Of a stretch of 64,000 nucleotides of DNA, positions 1 through 7,627 are shown in pieces (within the stretch, counting starts at the first letter, position 1; each line of letters starts with the position of its first letter). The position numbers and the translations under genes were made by a program. The stretch comes from Ornatilinea apprima (GTDB lineage Bacteria > Chloroflexota > Anaerolineae > Anaerolineales > Anaerolineaceae), in assembly GCF_001306115.1 (NCBI RefSeq), contig NZ_LGCL01000045.1, positions 124,001 through 188,000 of the forward strand. Reading direction: 5' to 3'. Below the pieces are notes generated by a model. That model made no database searches and was not told the DNA's origin. It worked only from the letters and a program-made list of their open reading frames with translations.

Positions 1-727
1 CGTCTTCCAGGGTGGTGCGGCCAAAGAGCTTGACCAGCAGCGCGCCGCCGATGCTCAAGGTCTCGTTGATCATGGCGTTCATGCGCGCGTTGTGATCCAT
101 CTGCTCGCGGGCCAGGTCGCGCAGGCGGCTGCCCAGAGCGCGGGCGGCCAGCAGAAAGAGGGGCAAAATGACGATCGAGACGAGGGTGAGTCGCCATTCG
201 AGGGTGAGCATCACCGCCAGCACCCCCACCACTTCAATCAGATCGGTGATGATGTTGACAATCGTGTTGCTGATGGCGTTCTGCGCGCCGACCACATCGT
301 TGTTGAGGCGGCTCATGATTTCGCCGATGCGGGTGTGGGTAAAGAAGTTCAGCGACATGCGCTGGATATGGGAAAACAGCGCGACGCGCAAGTCAAAGAT
401 GACGCCTTCCCCGACTTGGGCGTTGAGCTTGCGGCGAATAACGTTGACCCCGCCGCCAATAGCCGGAATGAGGAGCAGTCCCAGAGAAAGGAGTACAAGC
501 CGGTTCAGGTCTCCGGCGGGGATGGCGCGGTCAATCAGCTCGCGGATGATCAAGGGGGTAAGCAGGGTGAAGCCGGTGCCGACCAGAATCAGCAGGAGCA
601 TGCCCAGTATCTTCCAGCCGTAGGGACGGGCGTACGCGAGAACGCGCTTCATCAAAGCCCAGGTAACTTTGGTTGGTTCCGATTCCGAGCGGAAATAGTG
701 CATCAATCCCATGCCGTGTGTGCCCAT
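1..727 (-). CDS. ABC transporter, exporter-type permease/ATPase (C-terminal part outside window)
   Basis: The reading frame starts at an ATG at 727 and stays open to the left edge, giving 242 residues without a stop. The sequence is that of a type 1 ABC exporter membrane domain: a soluble N-terminal stretch, then several hydrophobic helices, with the family-typical segments SLNFFTHTRIGEIMSRLNND and LVKLFGRTTLED linking helices to the ATPase side. The nucleotide-binding domain with its Walker motifs would lie beyond base 1. The substrate cannot be told from this part; drugs, lipids or peptides are usual for the family. It is transcribed leftward, away from the rest of the window. Confidence 0.85.
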   Translation of the reverse strand, partial: MGTHGMGLMHYFRSESEPTKVTWALMKRVLAYARPYGWKILGMLLLILVGTGFTLLTPLIIRELIDRAIPAGDLNRLVLLSLGLLLIPAIGGGVNVIRRKLNAQVGEGVIFDLRVALFSHIQRMSLNFFTHTRIGEIMSRLNNDVVGAQNAISNTIVNIITDLIEVVGVLAVMLTLEWRLTLVSIVILPLFLLAARALGSRLRDLAREQMDHNARMNAMINETLSIGGALLVKLFGRTTLED

Positions 728-794
728 GTTTGCTTCCTTTCTATCCGTGGGTTGATTGTAACCGAATCAACCAAATGCGTCAGGTGAAATGTCC

Positions 795-831
795 AAAGAA
801 AACCGCCCGTTTCTGGCGTTGAAACGGGCGG
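795..831 (-). terminator. Intrinsic terminator of the DUF4349 gene
   Basis: A perfect 10-bp inverted repeat (803-812 with 822-831) forms a GC-rich hairpin. On the minus strand it is followed by a U-rich tract (complement of 795-802). It lies 24 bases beyond the stop of the DUF4349 lipoprotein gene. Confidence 0.8.
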
Positions 832-854
832 AGAAATTCTTATTTCAGGGCTTC

Positions 855-1832
855 TTATTCAACTGGCTGCTTGGGTTCTTCCTGCGGGGCAGCAGCAACC
901 TTGCGGGCTTTCCGCCGGCGCACCAGGGCGCGAATGGCGAGGAAGACCAGGTAAATGGGCAGTAAGATGAGCAGCAGCACCGGCAGGATGAAGAGCACTA
1001 TCCAGATCAGGGCGTTGACAATGAACTGGAAGGCGTCGACCAGGGCCTGCAGGGCGTCGCGCGCCACACCCACGGGCTGCCAGCCGGCGACGGTGAGGGG
1101 TTCGACGGAGGCCTTGCTGATGATGCTGACGCTGATCGAAGACAGGCGCGAGGCTTCGTTGTAATAGTTGATCTGGCCTTGCAGCACTTCAATATCCTGG
1201 CGAACGCGAGTCAGCTCATTGAAGATTTGGAGAACGTCGTCGGTCTTGGTGGCAGAGGCCATGATTTCACGCAGTTGGGCTTCGGCTTCTTCCAGATTGC
1301 GCAGGCGGGACTGCAGGTCGGTGTATTCCTGGGTAACGTCCTGGCCGGATACGTTCTCATTGCGAATGTCGGTTTTGGGGTCTTCCACCAAACCTTTGAC
1401 CCGATCGAGGGCGGAGGTCAGCCCATCAGCGGGCACGCGGATGGTGATGTCTCCGGCGGGGACTTCGACTCCCTGGCTGGTGTAGGACTTATACAGGTTG
1501 GAGCTGACGATGAAGCCGCCCATTGACTCGGCCATCTTGCCAATGGTATCCATCGCCACGGCGGGGTCGACCACCACAATCGACAGGCTGGCATTCTTGA
1601 TGACGATGCGTTCCACGGCCTGGGCCTGAACGGTATCGCCGCTGTAGCTGTTAGCGGTAAAACCGGAATCCATTTCCATTGCAGGCGCGGCAGCAGCCGG
1701 GGCTTCCATCGGCATACTCTCGTAGCCTTTTTCTTCGGCGACCGCGTTTAAGGACCGCGTGGACGCGGCCGGAGAGCAGGCAGCCAGGGTCATGGCCAGG
1801 ATAACAAGGGCGATCAGGGTTTTCTTTTTCAT
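855..1832 (-). CDS. DUF4349 domain lipoprotein
   Basis: 325 residues. The N-terminus is a lipoprotein signal peptide with lipobox LAAC (Cys19), so the mature protein is probably anchored at the membrane. A low-complexity Ala/Pro/Met linker follows. The central DUF4349 region (about 75-255) has the characteristic order of a beta-rich part (RIVIKNASLSIVV) and a long coiled coil (DLQSRLRNLEEAEAQLREIM). A hydrophobic helix at about 265-300 precedes a basic, charged tail, so the protein is probably anchored at both ends. Its function is unknown across the family. It has its own terminator at 795-831 and is likely monocistronic. Confidence 0.85.
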   Translation of the reverse strand: MKKKTLIALVILAMTLAACSPAASTRSLNAVAEEKGYESMPMEAPAAAAPAMEMDSGFTANSYSGDTVQAQAVERIVIKNASLSIVVVDPAVAMDTIGKMAESMGGFIVSSNLYKSYTSQGVEVPAGDITIRVPADGLTSALDRVKGLVEDPKTDIRNENVSGQDVTQEYTDLQSRLRNLEEAEAQLREIMASATKTDDVLQIFNELTRVRQDIEVLQGQINYYNEASRLSSISVSIISKASVEPLTVAGWQPVGVARDALQALVDAFQFIVNALIWIVLFILPVLLLILLPIYLVFLAIRALVRRRKARKVAAAPQEEPKQPVE

Positions 1833-1902
1833 CTAATTTCCTCCTTTATTCCGCATGGGCGTTGTTTCTACTGTGTAGACGGTCAACCCGTAAAAAAGTT
1901 CC

Positions 1903-2631
1903 CTACCAGCCATAAGAAAGGCGCAGCGCGTGCCGGTCTGGCAGCCCGGCGCGGCGGATGCGTTCTTGCACCGTGGATACAGCGTATGAAGCCCTGCGGA
2001 ATTCCCAACGTTGAGATGTGGTGTCATAAATGGCGTACGAAGAGCGGGGGTCGTGATCGCGGGGTTGGCCCACCGAGCCGGGGTTGATAATGGCGCGCGG
2101 TTTGAGGGTGATGGTCTGGTCTTCGTGGAAAATCTGCATCATCACCTCCGATTGGTCTTCTTTTTGAAAGAAAGCCAGTGGAAGGTGCGAATGGCCCACA
2201 AAGCAGAACGGTGTGGAAAAGAATTGAAAATTGGCGCGGGCGGTGTAGGTGTCCAATACATATTCCCACACCGGGTTGCGCGGGCTGCCGTGCGCCAGCG
2301 TTACCTGGTCCAGCGTTTGCGCCTCTGGGAGTTTGAGCAGAAAGCGCCGGTTTGTTTCGGTCAGTGTTTGCTGAGTCCAGAGGGTGGAAAGCTGGGCGTC
2401 ATAATTGAACGATTCCAGTTCCAGTTCACCCAAAGCAGCGGCGTCGTGATTGCCGAGGATGCAAACCAGGTTGGGTAGCGAGCGCACCAATTCAACGCAT
2501 TCATTGGGATCGGGACCGTACCCCACAACATCTCCCAGACACCAGACGGCGTCAAACGAGCCGCAGTCGGCGAGCACAGCCTCCAGGGCGGTCAGGTTGG
2601 CGTGGATATCGGAGATGATCAGTACTTTCAT
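1903..2631 (-). CDS. Calcineurin-like metallophosphoesterase (YfcE/MJ0936-type)
   Basis: 242 residues, the usual size of small bacterial metallophosphoesterases. Metal-binding motifs appear in the expected order: SDIHAN near the N-terminus, LGDVVGYGPDP, GNHDAA, LAHGSPRNP, VGHSHLP and NPGSVGQPRD. These supply the Asp, His and Asn ligands of a two-metal site that hydrolyses phosphodiesters or phosphomonoesters. The natural substrate cannot be read from the sequence. The start lies 6 bases after the stop of the DUF3048 gene, so it is the last gene of the coaX-coaBC-DUF3048 operon. Confidence 0.88.
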   Translation of the reverse strand: MKVLIISDIHANLTALEAVLADCGSFDAVWCLGDVVGYGPDPNECVELVRSLPNLVCILGNHDAAALGELELESFNYDAQLSTLWTQQTLTETNRRFLLKLPEAQTLDQVTLAHGSPRNPVWEYVLDTYTARANFQFFSTPFCFVGHSHLPLAFFQKEDQSEVMMQIFHEDQTITLKPRAIINPGSVGQPRDHDPRSSYAIYDTTSQRWEFRRASYAVSTVQERIRRAGLPDRHALRLSYGW

Positions 2632-2637
2632 AAAGGA

Positions 2638-3843
2638 TCAGGGCAGGCGGAACTGAAGCTCGTATTGGGCGGTATCTTGCTCTGCCAGAAGGGAATTTTC
2701 TCCGGCGATCATGATCCACGAAGTGCCCGGCTTCAGCGGCAGCGGATTGCCGTCGCTGGTGAAGAACTGGATGGGCTGGTCGGTGCCGGGGGTTTTCCAG
2801 ATGGCCTCGATCATTTGTCCATCGCGGAAGAGCACGGCGCGTTTGCCTTGGGCGTTGTTCCACAGGGCGATCTCGTGCAGCGTGGGGGCCAGTTCGTTGT
2901 AAGGCGCAAAGAGGATGATGACGTTGTCGCGGGTGAGCTGCTGGCCGGTGTTGCGGTCCGTCAGCTCTACGGTGGAAATATTATTGTTGACGTCAGCAGT
3001 CTCCATCCAGGCCAGGTACTGCCCGCGTTCGGCGTCGTAGCGCCACTGGCTGAAGTTATAGGCGTTATATTTGAGGGTAACTTGCTGGCCGGGCTGGCCG
3101 CTGGGCGCTACCGAGTAGAAATACATCCCGTCCAGATTCTGGCGGGCCACATCCACGCCGCGGTTGGCGGCATATTGGCTGAAGGCGGCCGAATTGGCGA
3201 AGACGCTGATGACGGTGTGCTGGCCGTCGTCGCAAATCGCCGGGCAGCTATCGCCCATCTGGGTGATGGCGCGCAGGCCGAGATTGTTGTACAGCACCGG
3301 AAATACTTTGTTGGGGTCGGCGCTGACAAAGCCAAGCACGCCCTGGTAAAGGCGGGTGAGCTGGGCATCGACCAGACGGCCGGAGCGCATCGGGCCGATC
3401 TTCTCCGCGTCTTGCCCGTAGTAAACGGCCATGAAGCGGTTGGTGCCTTCACCGATATAGTAATCAAAGACAATATCGGCCGAGGAGAGACCGGCGTGCG
3501 GGCGGCCTTCGCGCGGGAAGTTGGCGACTTTAATCATCAACGGCCGCCGATTGAGGATGGCGGGGTCTTCCACTTGCAGGCCGGTGAGCGGGTTGGTGTT
3601 TTCGGAGAAACCAGAAGGCCCAACCTGAATGGGTGTGGCGGTGGGGGTGGGAATGGGTGTGGACGTGGGCACCGGTGTGTTGGTTGCTGCCGGGGTTACC
3701 GGCTGGAAGGGTGTTGAAGAAGCGTTGACCGAAGCGTCCTGGTCGCTGCCGGAGGCGTCGGTTTTGGGGCCAACACCGGCGGCCTGACAGGCGCTGAGCA
3801 GAAGGAGGATCAATACGGCTGCGATAGTTGTTTTCTTGAACAT
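2638..3843 (-). CDS. DUF3048 (YerB-like) lipoprotein
   Basis: 401 residues with a lipoprotein signal (LLLLSAC, Cys19), a Thr/Pro-rich spacer to about residue 90, and then both DUF3048 halves. The hallmark segment NPLTGL is followed by RPLMIKVANFP, RPHAGLSSADIVFDYYIGEG and GPMRSGR. Bacillus YerB is the family reference; its biochemical role is unknown, and a cell-envelope role is an inference from the lipid anchor. A good ribosome binding site (AGGCAGGA) precedes the ATG by 5 bases. A second DUF3048 gene lies immediately upstream, so this is a tandem duplication. Confidence 0.87.
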   Translation of the reverse strand: MFKKTTIAAVLILLLLSACQAAGVGPKTDASGSDQDASVNASSTPFQPVTPAATNTPVPTSTPIPTPTATPIQVGPSGFSENTNPLTGLQVEDPAILNRRPLMIKVANFPREGRPHAGLSSADIVFDYYIGEGTNRFMAVYYGQDAEKIGPMRSGRLVDAQLTRLYQGVLGFVSADPNKVFPVLYNNLGLRAITQMGDSCPAICDDGQHTVISVFANSAAFSQYAANRGVDVARQNLDGMYFYSVAPSGQPGQQVTLKYNAYNFSQWRYDAERGQYLAWMETADVNNNISTVELTDRNTGQQLTRDNVIILFAPYNELAPTLHEIALWNNAQGKRAVLFRDGQMIEAIWKTPGTDQPIQFFTSDGNPLPLKPGTSWIMIAGENSLLAEQDTAQYELQFRLP

Positions 3844-3869
3844 AAATTCCTGCCTGTATTCGGGTCCTT

Positions 3870-4996
3870 TCAGGGAATGTCAAACAAGCATTGCCATTGA
3901 CCTGGTGAGGATTGGTTGAACTCTGAACTCTTTCCGGCCACCACAACCCATGTGTTACCGGGTTTGAGCTGCATGGGGAGCCCTTGCTGGTTGAAGAACT
4001 GAATGGGATGGTCGCGCAGGGGGGCTCGCCAAAACCCATCGACCATCAATCCGTCGCGAAAGAAAACCGCACGCTGCATTTCTGTATTATCCCAGATTTC
4101 CACATCGTGCAGACGATAATTGTACTCAATATAGTTGGCAAAGAGAATAACCACATTGGAAAATGCCAACTGCTCGCCGGTGAGTTGGTCTACCAGCGGG
4201 ATGAGGGGGTATTCATCGCCCTGATCCCAGGACTCAATCCAGCGCAGGTATTTGCCGCTCTGGTCATCGTAGCGCCACTCGCCGCGATTCCAGCGGATGT
4301 ACTGCACCAGCACCGACGCGCCGTACTGGCTGGTTTGGGGCGGGGTTTCGCTGAAGAGCATGCCGCGCAGGTCGGGGCGGGTGTTCTCGACGCCGTGGCG
4401 CGAGGTGAATTCGGTTACGGAGGCCGAATCGACATAGACGCCGGTGGCGCTGTGGGTCAGCTCGCCGCAGATGGGCGGGCAGGGGGCGTTGAGGTTGGAG
4501 ATGGCGCGCATGCCCAGTTCGGTGAGGATCTTTTCGTCCACGCGCTCATCGGCCGAGCCATAAACGAGGACGCCGTGGTACATATTGACCAATTGCGGGT
4601 CGATCAGGCGGCCCGAACGCAGCGGCCAGGCTTTGGGGGTGTCTTGTCCATAAAAGACTGCCAGAAAGCGGTTCATGTATTCGCCGATGTAATATTCAAA
4701 AACCAGATCAGCGTACGAAAGCCCGGCGTGCGGGCGGCCAGGCCCAGCCGGGAAGTTGGAGACTTTGATCATCACCGGCAGGCGGTTCAGGTTTTCGGGG
4801 TTCTCGACCGGAAGGCCGGTGAGGGGGTTGACCTCAGGAGACAGGTGGGCGGCGGGAGCGTGGCAGCCGGCGCCTGGGGGGTTTCCAGGGGAGAGGAGCC
4901 GAGCAGCGCGGGCAGCCCGGCCTGGCAGCCAGCCGCTGAGACCAGCGTGGGAAGGAGGAGGAGTGTCAGCAGCAGGCGGGGCAGCTTTACAGCCAT
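3870..4996 (-). CDS. Second DUF3048 lipoprotein, apparent frameshift near the N-terminus
   Basis: The body of a DUF3048 protein (NPLTGLPVENPENLNRLPVM, AGLSYADLVFEYYIGEY, WPLRSGRLID) is in one frame. The start and signal peptide are in another: an ATG at 4996 gives a perfect lipoprotein signal ending SAAGC. That ATG overlaps the coaBC stop, as expected for coupled translation. The frames must switch between about 4,840 and 4,930, in the Pro-rich spacer, where C/G runs such as the six G at 4876-4881 occur. Either the gene is broken or the assembly has a one-base error. The long open frame reaching 5144 is not a real start because its first part is coaBC read out of frame. Confidence 0.75.
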
Positions 4997-6198
4997 TCCA
5001 CCAGCCTTTGCACAATGCGACCGGCGACTTCGCTTTTGGATAAGAGCGGCAGGCTTTCGGGCTCTGCCGTGGGGGTGAGGAACACAACGCGGTTGGTGTT
5101 GACCTCGAAACCGGCATCGGCAGCCGAGATGTCATTGGCGACAATCATCTCCAGGCGCTTGGCTTGCAGCTTGGCGCGCGCGTTTTCCAGCAGATTCTGG
5201 CTTTCGGCGGCAAATCCGATGACAACCCGCGGGCGCTGCAGCGTCTGCCTTTGGGCGGCAACCGCGGAAAGAATGTCGGTGGTGGGGCGCAGCTCAATGG
5301 CGGGCGGCGCGCCGGATTTTTTGATCTTCTGCGGCGCGGCCTGCACGGGTTGAAAATCGGCAACGGCGGCGGACATGATCAGCGCGTCGGCCTGGGCTGA
5401 GGCAGAAAGCACCGCGTCGCCCATCTGCGCGGCGGTTTCCACCGAAAGGACCTCTGCGCCGTACGGCAGCGGCAGTTGGGTGGGCGTGGTGATGAGGGTT
5501 ACCTGCGCGCCCGCGTCGAGGGCGGCCTGGGCGACGGCGTATCCCTGGCGGCCGGAGGAGCGGTTGGTGATGACGCGCACGGGGTCAATCGGCTCGCGGG
5601 TGCCGCCGGCGGTGATCACAACCTTTTTGCCCTGGAGCGGACCGCCGCGGCTGAGGGTAAAGCGGATGAGGCCGAGAATCTCCTGCGGATCTGCCAGACG
5701 GCCAACCCCCACCAGACCAGAGGCGAGATGCCCGGCCGCCGGGCCGACAAAGAGCGCGCCGCGCTGCTGCAGCGTTTCCACATTAGCCTGGGTGGCGGGG
5801 TGGCTGTACATGCCGGCGTCCATCGCCGGGGCGATGATCAACGGGCAGGACGCTGCCAGATGCGTAACGGAGAGGAGATTGTCGCCAATGCCATTGGCCA
5901 GTTTGGCCAGGGTATTGGCCGAAGCGGGGACGATGACCAGCAGGTCGGCGCCGCGGGCGATGCCAATGTGGGTCACATGCGCCTGCCCGCCCCACAGGTC
6001 GGCCTCGGTGTAGGCGGGGCGGCCGGTAACCGAGGAAAAGGTGAGCGGGGTAACAAATTTCTGCGCCGATTCGGTGAGCACCACGTCCACCTGCGCGCCC
6101 CATTGGGTGAGGCGCGAGGCGATCTCAGCGGCTTTGTAGGCGGCGATGGAGCCGGTAACACCCAGGACGATTTTTTTGCCTTGAACGGGATTATTCAT
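4987..6198 (-). CDS. coaBC: Bifunctional phosphopantothenoylcysteine decarboxylase / phosphopantothenate-cysteine ligase
   Basis: 403 residues, normal for CoaBC (Dfp). It catalyses two consecutive steps of coenzyme A synthesis in the cytoplasm: cysteine is added to 4'-phosphopantothenate, then decarboxylated. The N-terminal flavoprotein half has GVTGSIAAYKAAEIASRL, the PASANTLAKLANGIGDNLL substrate clamp and APAMDAGMYSHPA. The C-terminal ligase half has VVITAGGTREPIDPVR and NRSSGRQGYA. The start overlaps the end of coaX by 8 bases, and the stop overlaps the next lipoprotein start, indicating a tight operon. Confidence 0.95.
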   Translation of the reverse strand: MNNPVQGKKIVLGVTGSIAAYKAAEIASRLTQWGAQVDVVLTESAQKFVTPLTFSSVTGRPAYTEADLWGGQAHVTHIGIARGADLLVIVPASANTLAKLANGIGDNLLSVTHLAASCPLIIAPAMDAGMYSHPATQANVETLQQRGALFVGPAAGHLASGLVGVGRLADPQEILGLIRFTLSRGGPLQGKKVVITAGGTREPIDPVRVITNRSSGRQGYAVAQAALDAGAQVTLITTPTQLPLPYGAEVLSVETAAQMGDAVLSASAQADALIMSAAVADFQPVQAAPQKIKKSGAPPAIELRPTTDILSAVAAQRQTLQRPRVVIGFAAESQNLLENARAKLQAKRLEMIVANDISAADAGFEVNTNRVVFLTPTAEPESLPLLSKSEVAGRIVQRLVEWL

Positions 6199-6961
6199 GC
6201 TGGTTCATTTCCCATAAAATGCGCAGCCCGTCCAGGGTGAGCCAGGGGGCGATGATATTAATCACGTCTGTTTCTTTGGCCACAATTTCCGCCAGGCCGC
6301 CGGTGGCGATGACCTTCATTTCTGGCCCCAGCTCGGCACGAAAACGAGCCACCATGCCTTCCACCAGGGCGACATAGCCAAACAGCAGGCCGGATTGAAT
6401 GGCGTGCACGGTGTTATAGCCGATCACCGAAGGCGGGCGCTGCAATTCCACGCGGGGCAGCTTGGCGGCGCGCATGAAGAGCGCGTCCGCGGCGATGCCA
6501 ATGCCTGGGGCGATGGCCCCGCCCAGGTACTCGCCCTGCGCGTTGATCGCGTCGAAGGTGGTGGCGGTGCCAAAGTCGACCACGCAGGCCGGGCCGCCAT
6601 AAAAGGCGTTCACCGCGACCGCGTCCACAATGCGGTCTGCGCCGACGGCTTTGGGGTCGTCGTAGCGGATGGTGATGCCAGTATTGATTTTGTCATCCAC
6701 GGTGAGAATGGGAACCTGCAGATAAATTTCGCAAGCCTTGACGATGCGGCCGGTCAGCGGGGGCACGACCGAAGCCAGGCAGATGCCGTCCAGTTGTTTG
6801 GGGGAGCAGCCGCTGTGCTGCAGCATGCCGAGGATTTGCAGGCCGTATTCGTCCGGCATGCGGTCATGATCGGTGGCGAGACGCCAGCGGTTGCCCAGTT
6901 TGGAGCCTTCGTATAAACCCAGGGTCAGGTTCGTGTTACCAATATCGATGGTCAGCAGCAT
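6191..6961 (-). CDS. coaX: Type III pantothenate kinase
   Basis: 256 residues from the ATG at 6961. This start has GAGGA six bases upstream and gives the canonical N-terminus MLLTIDIGNTN, so it is preferred over the in-frame ATG at 6973. CoaX phosphorylates pantothenate, the first committed step to coenzyme A. Family motifs seen are DIGNTN (phosphate loop), GADRIVDAVA, VVDFGTATTFDAI and GGAIAPGIGIAADALF. It is first in the operon coaX-coaBC-DUF3048-DUF3048-phosphoesterase, so two consecutive CoA pathway enzymes are made together. Confidence 0.95.
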   Translation of the reverse strand: MLLTIDIGNTNLTLGLYEGSKLGNRWRLATDHDRMPDEYGLQILGMLQHSGCSPKQLDGICLASVVPPLTGRIVKACEIYLQVPILTVDDKINTGITIRYDDPKAVGADRIVDAVAVNAFYGGPACVVDFGTATTFDAINAQGEYLGGAIAPGIGIAADALFMRAAKLPRVELQRPPSVIGYNTVHAIQSGLLFGYVALVEGMVARFRAELGPEMKVIATGGLAEIVAKETDVINIIAPWLTLDGLRILWEMNQHE

Positions 6962-7162
6962 GGGTGTCCTCATTCGTTTGTATTGGATTACGTTCTTAAT
7001 TCTAACCCAAAATGAGGTTTATACAATTGTGGGAAGAAGAGGAAAGTAAGTTGCGAGGTCTGTATCCCCATATCAACAGGATTTTCAGAAAGATATGAAG
7101 CCCTCGCAAGATTGAAAGGGATGGTCTTGCGCTGCGGTAGACATTCATGTTGCCTGCGCGCC

Positions 7163-7260
7163 ATTGGCAATTCATGGATGGTGGGTTACGGGCGGAAGTA
7201 ACGTGATTTTTGACTCACGGTAGATTTTCCGCCCTCCACACCACCCTACGCAGGCGATAT
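7163..7260. repeat. Intergenic dispersed-type repeat, copy 1
   Basis: About 98 bases that match 7341-7441 with scattered substitutions: both contain TTTTTGACTCAC, GGGCGGAAG and a shared tail CGCAGGCG. Between the copies lies a hairpin formed by GTCGGGTT and AACCCGAC (about 7273-7305). The arrangement resembles the short non-coding repeat families often found between bacterial genes. Weak open frames across it are not convincing genes. The 655-base gap from coaX to metH holds only these repeats and the metH terminator. Confidence 0.7.
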
Positions 7261-7340
7261 TTGGTTTTATCCGTCGGGTTTCGGACGTTGTGTCCTCAAC
7301 CCGACCTACAAGAATCGCGACTTCCATATTACCTGAGCCC

Positions 7341-7441
7341 CATAGGCAATTCATTGCTGGTGGGTGTCGGGCGGAAGCAAAGTATGTTTTTGACTCACAG
7401 GAAATTGTCCGCCCTTCACGCCACCCTGCGCAGGCGTGATA
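7341..7441. repeat. Intergenic dispersed-type repeat, copy 2
   Basis: Direct, imperfect second copy of the element at 7163-7260, in the same orientation and separated by about 80 bases. The differences are point changes and one or two small indels, so the duplication is not recent. Confidence 0.7.
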
Positions 7442-7560
7442 TCGTTTCGATATGAATTTCCCCGCCTTCTCGTTCATTTACGAGTTTCATCAATCTGGAT
7501 TCATCTGCATTATACAAGAGCTATTCGATCAGCGAAAGCCGGGGATGCCCAAACAGAAAT

Positions 7561-7599
7561 AAAAAAATCAGTCCTCCCCGGACAATCAGGAAGGACTGA
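7561..7599 (-). terminator. Intrinsic terminator of metH
   Basis: Inverted repeat TCAGTCCT (7568-7575) with AGGACTGA (7592-7599). On the minus strand it is followed by a run of seven U (complement of 7561-7567). It sits 28 bases past the metH stop. Confidence 0.85.
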
Positions 7600-7627
7600 G
7601 TCTCAAATCAGCAAAAGCTGGATGCGG

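Noticed and set aside
2602..3717. 371-residue plus-strand open frame
   Set aside because: It is antisense to the DUF3048 lipoprotein gene, Gly/Val-rich and without recognised motifs.
3870..5144. Start of the second DUF3048 protein at 5144
   Set aside because: The first 50 or so codons are coaBC read in another frame and lack a signal peptide; the ATG at 4996 gives a proper lipoprotein signal.
7172..7477. 101-residue minus-strand open frame between coaX and metH
   Set aside because: It is made of the two intergenic repeats and their hairpin, with no ribosome binding site or protein-like features.
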